From Datnioides undecimradiatus (Eukaryota; Chordata; Actinopteri; Lobotiformes; Datnioididae), in the NCBI GenBank assembly GCA_008933995.1, contig WARS01000036.1:20569285-20633284 (forward strand): 64,000 bases of DNA. Direction: 5' to 3'. The notes beneath the pieces are model-generated. The model saw only the letters and a list, made by a program, of their open reading frames with translations. It was not told the origin of the DNA and did no database searches. This document shows, piece by piece, positions 57,331 to 64,000 of this stretch. The first letter of the stretch is position 1; every line of letters begins with the position of its first letter. Both the position numbers and the translations under genes were made by a program.

Positions 57331-59429
57331 ACAGGTGTAATTGGAATCTAAATAGCAGGGAGTGACGTTGACTGACAGCAGCTTAAAGCTCGGCGGCGAC
57401 GCCCCCTCCCTCCCAGGCTGCTGCCCTTCTCTGGATACACAGCGCTTTCATTTTAACCCACTGCAAACAGCACAAGCAGAGAAAGGACTGCACACCACCT
57501 CCAGGCTCCGACCCCTGTGTAGCTTCACCTTCGACACCCTTCACATTTGCACCCGAGCCTCGGCCGGCGACAGAAAACATGTTTTGTGACCCCAAATAAG
57601 CTCAAGTGGCGTCATGATCTCATGAAACCACTTCGAACGCGCTCCCGTAGACGTTGGGAGGTTGTAGTTGTAGTTTCCTGTTGAGCAAATCCTGCCTGAC
57701 AGACGCCCGGCACCAGAAGCTACAGTGAGCAGCACATTAACCAAGCTAACGTGGGTGTATGAAAAGGTGGCAAGATGCTCATGTTCTGTTAGTGGGGTAA
57801 AAGAGGAAGACCATCGCCATGGCAACAACATTAACACACACGCACGCACACACACAAACACAGACACCATTGGATCTAATTAGCCAGAAAGCTGACAAGG
57901 AGATGCTAACGCTGCTAATGGCTGGATGCAGGGAGGGAACAGACGGTTTGGAAATGGCATCGCTCCGTCTTGTTGATCCACCTCCTGTTATTCCTCTCAT
58001 CTGCGTCTCGTCCGCTTCCTCCTCGCGTGCTCGCTCACCATCGGCGCGGGCCCTCCACCAGCGGTAACCACGGACGTTGTGAAAGCCTTTTGAAAAGACT
58101 TAAGAGGTGGAATATCAATCGAGGATGTGTACCAACGTGTGTCAGGCCCCACAGAGGCGGCTATCGAACAGCGCGCAGGAAGCAACTACGGTACATTAGC
58201 AGACCTGTAAGGTCCATTAGTACCTGGGTGGAGTAGAACCACGCTCCAGAATGAAGAGATGTATTGTCACTGCGCTGTTTACCTGTTGAGCACTTGGTTT
58301 ATTAGCGGAGATGAACGCTAAACGTGACTTTCCTGCTAACATCTGTCCCGTTAATGAAGACCAAACCTGACAGATGTTCCTCAGCCTGCGACGCGGCAAC
58401 AAGCTGGGAGGAAATAATGAAATGATGTTATTATGATGTCTGGTGAATGTTTAAAGTTTTGGGAGCTTGAAACCTTTAAAGCTGCCACTCTGAGGCCGAA
58501 GCATGGTCTGACATCCCCACAGGAAGCCGTTATGGCTGACACGCTAGCAAACACTCGCCTCCTGACATTTCCAGCAGACACACAGCAGCATTAGCGTTCC
58601 TTTGTTACCACATTTCTGCAATAATCTACTCAATCCTCCTCATCAGCTGACTTTCCACCATGTTGCTAACCTTCTGTCATGTTGAGCCGTTCAGTTGGTT
58701 TACAGTGGGCTTATCGACCCCCTTTTATTGTAAACAGCTGCCTGCTGCAGCTGGAAATGAGTCTGAGGAAACTTGGGCGACTGGAAAATCAAGTTTTTGG
58801 GCAGGAATACAGAAGCAATTAGCTTATAGGAGGCTAAAAGAGCGCCGCGTGTGACGGGAGCAGGAGTTGCTCAGTTCGGCGCTCACTCGTGTGATCTGAG
58901 GAGTATGAACTACACCGCTGGTACGAAAACAGGTGTTACTGATTTCACTTTCATATCAGGGCACACGAGTGTTTTTCTAATTCCAGTCAGAAAAGAGGTG
59001 CATTCAGGCGACGTCAGGGCGAGCTGTCGGCCCATTACCGTGGGGTTTGAGCGCGGCCAAAGCTAACGCCACATTTTCCCCATCGCCCCCCCCCCAGAGC
59101 CGAGGGCACGTCCGCCTCTTTGTGGACCCTGCGTTTTGCACCAAAACAGTAAAAAGAAGAGGGGCGGGGCTGCAGCGCCCAACACCTCCGCAATCACCGC
59201 TCTGTTATGAATTATGTTGTCCAAACCGCTTCACCCCCTGACATTTTCTGTCTTTAATCCCTCCAAAGAAAAGTAACATCGCTCATTTTCTTGGAACAGT
59301 CTTCGTACAGTAATAACCATAATTAACATGCCATTGTTGGTTATTTGGGTTGGATTGCCATGGCAACTGATTCACCTAAGCTGGCTGGAGTAGGCAGTTC
59401 TCCAGACCCCTGCGCTGCCACACAGTAAT
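57331..59429. other. Gene-free stretch
   Basis: Unique sequence with a loose CA tract at 57835-57862 and C12 near 59086-59097. Frames at 57970-58236 (plus) and 57997-58185 (minus) overlap and are not recognised. Confidence 0.42.
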
Positions 59430-59595
59430 CCACGTGAAGGGGAATGAAAGGAAGAATGCATGAAGGAGGGAGAGAGAGTGACGGACAGGAAGATGGAGGA
59501 AAAGAGATATTAAAGGGGGGGGGGGGGGGGGGCACAGCAAAGAGGGAGGACTGAGGAGTAAAACGGGGAACAAAGAGGAGTCCTTCATGCTCCAT
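59430..59595. repeat. Purine tract containing G18
   Basis: G/A-rich sequence with eighteen consecutive G residues at 59515-59532. The G run can form G-quadruplex structures and is prone to length change and sequencing error. Confidence 0.9.
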
Positions 59596-59976
59596 TCACT
59601 GGGATTAAGATGTTTGCAGCGGGGCGGCCACAGATCCTGCTGCACAAACATGACAGATGTGTTATATTTCATATCTGTTTGAAGTCGTACATACAAGAAA
59701 CGAACGTGACCACGATGCAGGCGAAGACTAGAATCACACAAGTCGTTTTCTCAGTCGTTGAATCTATTTATACTCGTTCATCAGCAGCTGATAACAGAAA
59801 AGGAGGTGCGAAGTAAAGAGCTGACAGAAACAAAGTGAGAGTGAGATCAGGCGTCTCTGCGGTTGCTGCACACGAAGTTGGACCACATACTTCCTTTTGT
59901 CCTCCATTCACGGCGCTCCTGGCAGCCCGAGCACCACGCCTGAGCCCTGACACGCCGACACCACACGGTAGAGTCT
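59596..59976. other. Gene-free stretch
   Basis: Unique sequence; nothing recognised. Confidence 0.4.
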
Positions 59977-60004
59977 CACACACACACACACACACACACA
60001 CACA
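59977..60004. repeat. (CA)14 microsatellite
   Basis: A perfect 28-bp CA tract. Confidence 0.95.
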
Positions 60005-61564
60005 GTCATGTTTTGTTTTTCCATCTGGCATGAACGTGTTTCTAGTATAGAAACAGCTTATTAAGACTCAATGTTGGTTTGTCGGGTCAAACTGTCACAT
60101 GTGATGCTGCCACACGCACAGTTGCGACCCTCACACATTCACAGTGACAGAAAAGCTGAAAACTGCGTGTTGCAGTTAATGCTGCAGAGCAGGAACGGGG
60201 CCTCAAACCCCAGCTGATCTACAGGTGGTGGGCATCACACGGCAGGGCCCTACAAGGCTTCCTTACAGTTACAAAGACTCTGTGCATGCAACACTTTGAT
60301 GTGCAAAACAAGTTCCAGCAACAAGCTCATCTGAAGCAGCACCGGGCCCCACAAACAGCTTGGGGGGCAAATGGTGAGAAACACATGCCCCGGGGTTGAT
60401 ATACAGCCCCAGTGATGATTGAATGAAGCTCAGGTGTGGCTGGTCTGGCACTCAGAGAGGGGCGTGTCAGGTCTGAAACACAGCCAGAGAGAGAGAGAGC
60501 TGTCTCCTCTAACAAGACATCTGAGTGGTGAACTTGCTGCTTACAAGGAAACAAACAATAACCCAACATGTCATCAATGAGTGCACTTCAGATCCCCAGT
60601 GCAGGAGGATTAGTTGGAACTATAATTCACTGTGGTTCCTATTTACACCTGAATGTAGGCCGTTTGCACCTTCCACATGCACTGAATCAGCATCAGAGCT
60701 CTTGAACGTTGAATATTCGATGTGATGCAGCAGCTAAAAGGCTGAGAAAGTCATAGGATCGAGTGAATCGAGTTGTTTGTTTGTGCATCCTGCAGCAGCC
60801 AGCACTGATTTTACACCGCCTGTTGCATCCTGTAGCACGGGCACGAACAGGACTGAGGACGTAATGTGACAGTGAATGAGGACGACGGGGCCGAACCCAC
60901 TGGATCCAGGAAGAAAGATGTACAGTGGGCGTGTTAGAGACAGAGAGAGAGAGAGAGGCGTTTAGTGACAGTCTATTGTTGTTTGAGCCCTGCACACGTC
61001 AGGGGAGTCAGATGGGCCGCAGGACTCTGTGAATAAACCATGAGCTCTCTGATCAGTCCGAGAAGAACATTCATCCTGCTGAAGAACTGAAACAGGAAGA
61101 AGAAAGCACACTTCATCCTCTCGGAGCTGTGTGTACTTGTTAATTCTCTCTCTCACACACACATTTGAGACGTCCTCTTGCTCTAGGCCCCATGCATGCA
61201 CGCTGGTCCACAGTCCATCCATTCGCCCCTTCTGGCTCATTTCAGCTGGAGCTCCTCCAACACAGCGGCTGCGGCTGGACTGACAGTGAACATCCAAGTC
61301 GGCGTTTAAGGTTAATTGATTCACATAAAGACGACATGTCAGGGGCTAAATCGATCCATTTCAGCACGGCAATCACAGAATTTGTGACGCTGCATTGATT
61401 TGTGATTAATAGTTGAGGCACGTGCTAATTCCTCAGCTCTGATTGGTTAAAAATACGGTTGCTATGCTGGATGTTACTCACATTTTACACATGCGCTGGT
61501 GTTTTATTCACACTCTGGCACTTAGATTTGGAAAATAAATCAAGTACACGCCTTTTATTCGCTT
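60005..61564. other. Gene-free stretch
   Basis: Unique sequence with short GA runs at 60488-60501 and 60941-60957. No gene or repeat family recognised. Confidence 0.42.
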
Positions 61565-61602
61565 GTTGTATCGCAATATATCGAAATATGTTGATATAAT
61601 AT
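61565..61602. mobile_element. Possible 'atatcg' MITE-like fragment
   Basis: GTTGTATCGCAATATATCGA followed by AATATGTTGATATAATA resembles the internal part of the element seen at 4025-4090. The match is short and AT-rich, so chance cannot be excluded. Confidence 0.3.
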
Positions 61603-62859
61603 TCCCTTTATTCTCACTTCTGTTGTTTACTCACCCCCCTCTCCTTGCGCGTGCTGCACCGACCTGATCTCTCACCTGTTCCTTACTACCTGTCCTCCCT
61701 TGTGTCTGCTGCCACTTTATTCTCTGCACAGGTTGACTTTTGTCGCTGCACCTCTGCACGTCTGATCCGTCTCCTGTGCACCAAACTGTCCCTTCAGCAC
61801 AGTCTTGTGCTGTGTGTCCTCTCTTGGGTCCACAGTTAGTTTGTAGAGGTGCTGCACTGTGATGAGATGCGTTTCCTTTGTTGTTAATGAACATCATGGA
61901 TGCAAAAACGGACAAATTAAGTCTTTAATCACTGCAAAATATCTCTTGTTAATTAATTAGCTGAGCTAACGGGCAACATCTTGCATTTCAGTGACGGTAC
62001 CTGTTTTATTTGTCTGCCAGCAACGTTAGCTGACGTTATCAGAGGCTGTCAGGACCAGAGCAGCAGATTTATGGACTAAACGTTTCCACAGTCCCACCGA
62101 AAATTAGAGATTAATCAGCAAAAACAAGAACAGCAGCTGGAGCAAATCACAACAAGATGCAAATAAGCAAATAAGCGAGTCACCAAACTTAAGCTAATGC
62201 TAATGTTTCATCCTCAGGAGCTCTGGCTGCGGATGTAATCCATTACTTCAAGTAACTTTACCATTAGTTGGCTAAATTTCACGTTGGGCTGAGTGCATTA
62301 ATGTAAACCATCTAAATCTTCTGCTGCGTGTTCACTAACAATCATTTCTGTGTTATCTGATGTTGTAGCTGCTGGTCCAGACAAAGGTTTGGTGTCCACT
62401 AACTCAGCATTGGACACAAGCACAAAGCCTGTAACCACGGTAACAGACGGAAGACATCGATCACCGCAGCCATTAAAATGACTAAAATGAAGTGAAATCA
62501 AGACAATAAAATGTGATTGCAACTAAATGATGTGCCATAATTAACACTGCTGACTTAATTAACACAATGCATGTGCAGAGTGTGCAAACGGCAGACTCTG
62601 TGTGTTGCTGTGTTGTGAAATAGAGGCTGGAAATAAGTGCAGGGATGAGGGTGAACTTCACCTCCGATCGACACAAAGACGGAAAACAATCTTCTCTCCG
62701 CTTTATTTCGACTGTTTGCAGTTTTGGGACAAAGATTTAAAGTCTCGTCCTCGGTTTGGAAACAACAGTTAGCTTACTTTTAGTTTTGCTGTTTCACTGC
62801 AGCCATAAATTCAATGAGGCGCCTTCATTTCCAGCAGCTCTGCTAAAAGCTGAGTGCAA
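61603..62859. other. Gene-free stretch
   Basis: AT-rich unique sequence with GTTAATTAATTAGC near 61948, an octamer ATGCAAAT at 62157-62164, and CATAATTAACACTG plus CTTAATTAACACAATG at 62535-62565. GTAATCCATTACTTCAAGTA near 62236 is reminiscent of the hAT-MITE phrase. Confidence 0.4.
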
Positions 62860-63185
62860 CCGTGCTGTGCAAGGGCGTTCCACAAAGAAAGAAATGTGAG
62901 TACAATTGCTCCACGAGATCATCTGTCGGCACACAGTATATCTCTGTAAATTACTCCAGCAATTAGCATTAGCAAAAAAATGCTAGCATTGATTAGAGCT
63001 GCTTCCAGTTCCCTGCAGGCGAAAAGAGCAAGCGAGCGCCTGTTCCACGTATCGCTCCTGATTTATGTCTGTCAATAAAAATTACGCCTGTGCAGCGCGG
63101 AGGGAGCGAACGCAGAATGCAAAATTTGGTGTAATTAAGAGAGGTGGTTAATCTTTTCATGTGTAAATACGTTGATTTAAACATG
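62860..63185. promoter_or_regulatory. Strong candidate conserved non-coding element
   Basis: GGCACACAGTATATCTC, GTAAATTACTCC, CAGCAATTAGCATTAGC, TGCTAGCATTGATTAG, CTGATTTATGTCTG (HOX/PBX-like), GTCAATAAAAATTACGCC (HOX/CDX-like), GTGTAATTAAGAG, GGTTAATC and GTTGATTTAAAC. The words are dense over 320 bp with no simple repeat or frame. The best HOX-type motif cluster in the window by eye. Confidence 0.42.
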
Positions 63186-63204
63186 AAACAAACAGCATGA
63201 ATAG

Positions 63205-63400
63205 CATTTCACAAACACAAGGTTGAATAAGGGCACGTTAATTTGCCAGAGCTGAGCAATTAGGTGGAACACAACGCTAATCTCATCTCTCTCTGGTCCT
63301 TTGGGATATGATAATGCACTACGCGGAGAGGCATTACATGGGTAGGCACTACACGTTCATGCTTTCAAGTGACTGTTAATTATTCATTTAATATTTTTTT
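63205..63400. promoter_or_regulatory. Candidate conserved non-coding element
   Basis: CACGTTAATTTGCCAGAGC, GAGCAATTAGGTGG, ACGCTAATCTC (bicoid-like), GATATGATAATGCAC and CTGTTAATTATTCATTTAAT. Follows the previous block closely. Confidence 0.38.
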
Positions 63401-63537
63401 TAACCGTGTCCAACTGGGATTGTAGCCAGCAGCCGGCTCCCCTAACCTGCGCTGTCTGTACGAGAGATCCAGAGACGCTCCATCACTGAGACAAATGCAT
63501 GGACAAATAAATGCGTCACTCGATCAGACAACATCTC

Positions 63538-63538
<1 letters not shown>

Positions 63539-63574
<36 letters not shown>
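63539..63574. repeat. (GT)18 microsatellite
   Basis: A perfect 36-bp GT tract. Confidence 0.96.
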
Positions 63575-63577
<3 letters not shown>

Positions 63578-63639
63578 TGCAAAATCGCCCGTGTGTGCAT
63601 GTGAATGTGTGCGTGCATGACCACCCAGCCTGTCTAAAA

Positions 63640-63990
63640 TGAAATATGGGCAGATCAGAAGTGTCACTCAAGGAGTGGCTCACTTCAAAAGGAGCAGCGG
63701 CGGAGGGATGAAGGATGACGGGCTATGAACATTACTAGTTAATGTGACACGACCTTGTCCGACAAATAGTTATGATGACCGAGCTTAGTGCAGCGCACCA
63801 AAACACCAGGGGGGCCCTTTTTCAAATCAGGTGGTGATGAAAACCGTCCTGACTTAAAGTGCTTTTGAAAGCCAAGGGCAAGAGGTCTAAATACTGCAGC
63901 TAATATAATTAAACCAGGTTCACACAGGTCCTGAGCCCCAGGCTTTGGGTCAGACTCCAAGACCAGGGAATGTCTCTATTCCTGGGCTAC
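63640..63990. promoter_or_regulatory. Candidate conserved non-coding element at window end
   Basis: CACTTCAAAAGGAGC, ATTACTAGTTAATGTGAC, GACAAATAGTTATGATGACC, CACCAGGGGGGCCC, CTTAAAGTGCTTTTGAAAGC and CAGCTAATATAATTAAACC. Complex sequence up to the window edge; may continue beyond. Inferred. Confidence 0.36.
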
Positions 63991-64000
63991 AGAGCAGAGC

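Larger units (their letters stand above)
1..64000. other. Teleost-like non-coding region, no gene recognised
   Basis: No reading frame on either strand looks like a known protein or a run of conserved exons. The longest frame is about 219 codons (31825-32484) and ends in a TG repeat. Frequent CA/TG microsatellites and degraded fish-type interspersed repeats indicate a teleost nuclear genome. The pattern fits a long intron or intergenic desert. Short exons of an unknown gene or exons of a long non-coding RNA could be missed, because single exons cannot be told from chance frames by eye. Confidence 0.7.

Noticed and set aside
57997-58236. Overlapping frames faintly like a LINE reverse-transcriptase tail
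   Set aside because: Similarity is limited to a few residues and does not extend.
62230-62270. hAT-MITE-like phrase GTAATCCATTACTTC
   Set aside because: Too short and AT-rich to separate from chance.

Overview
The window looks like non-coding DNA from a ray-finned fish, most likely a spiny-rayed (percomorph) teleost. Three things point there. Long (CA/TG)n microsatellites recur every few kilobases. Several degraded interspersed repeats match, from memory, families common in percomorph genomes: the 'GATCCC...GATGAATCCTAATGACT' and 'GTTAGCATGCTAAC' repeat, the 'TTAGCTTAGCAT' repeat, the 'AAATGGTAAAtGG...CTTTACA...GCAAGGTGC' repeat and 'atatcg' MITE-like pieces. There are no bacterial gene features: no operons, no long open frames and no dense coding. 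The longest open frame is about 219 codons and ends inside a TG repeat.

I support no protein-coding gene, tRNA, rRNA or known microRNA here. Nearly all open frames are chance frames, many of them translations of dinucleotide repeats (runs of His-Thr, Cys-Val or Ser-Leu). A few weak coding-like stretches are flagged at low confidence: 39246-39500 minus, 39730-39939 minus, 41862-42317 plus, and an exon-like segment at 43455-43562 with splice-like borders. Short exons of an unrecognised gene could still be hidden.

The most striking structure is a series of blocks, each about 200-450 bp, with balanced base composition, no low complexity and many homeodomain, POU-octamer and E-box-like words. They lie between microsatellites and repeat debris and look like vertebrate conserved non-coding elements (CNEs). 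The clearest are 3355-3725, 6590-6870, 12370-12740, 17090-17490, 25640-25905, 26820-27320, 31300-31675, 36385-36800, 39725-40130, 41190-41440, 44490-44970, 46035-46375, 47930-48350, 48655-48950, 50080-50415, 53690-54130, 55060-55500, 62860-63185, 63205-63400 and 63640-63990. Conservation itself cannot be seen from one sequence, so these calls are inference.

Layout: 1-10 kb holds scattered CNE-like blocks and one mosaic repeat copy. 10-24 kb holds a pyrimidine-rich tract, one clear percomorph repeat copy, the strong 17 kb block and several microsatellites. 24-29 kb is the densest microsatellite zone (CA, GT, CGC, AT) with a purine tract and two minisatellites. 31-49 kb is rich in CNE-like blocks. 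50-56 kb combines CNE-like blocks with purine/TG composite repeats and a hAT-MITE-like piece. 56-62 kb is mostly plain sequence with a G18 run. 62.8-64 kb ends with three closely spaced CNE-like blocks. The overall picture is a large intron or gene desert near a developmental regulator; the gene cannot be named from this window.
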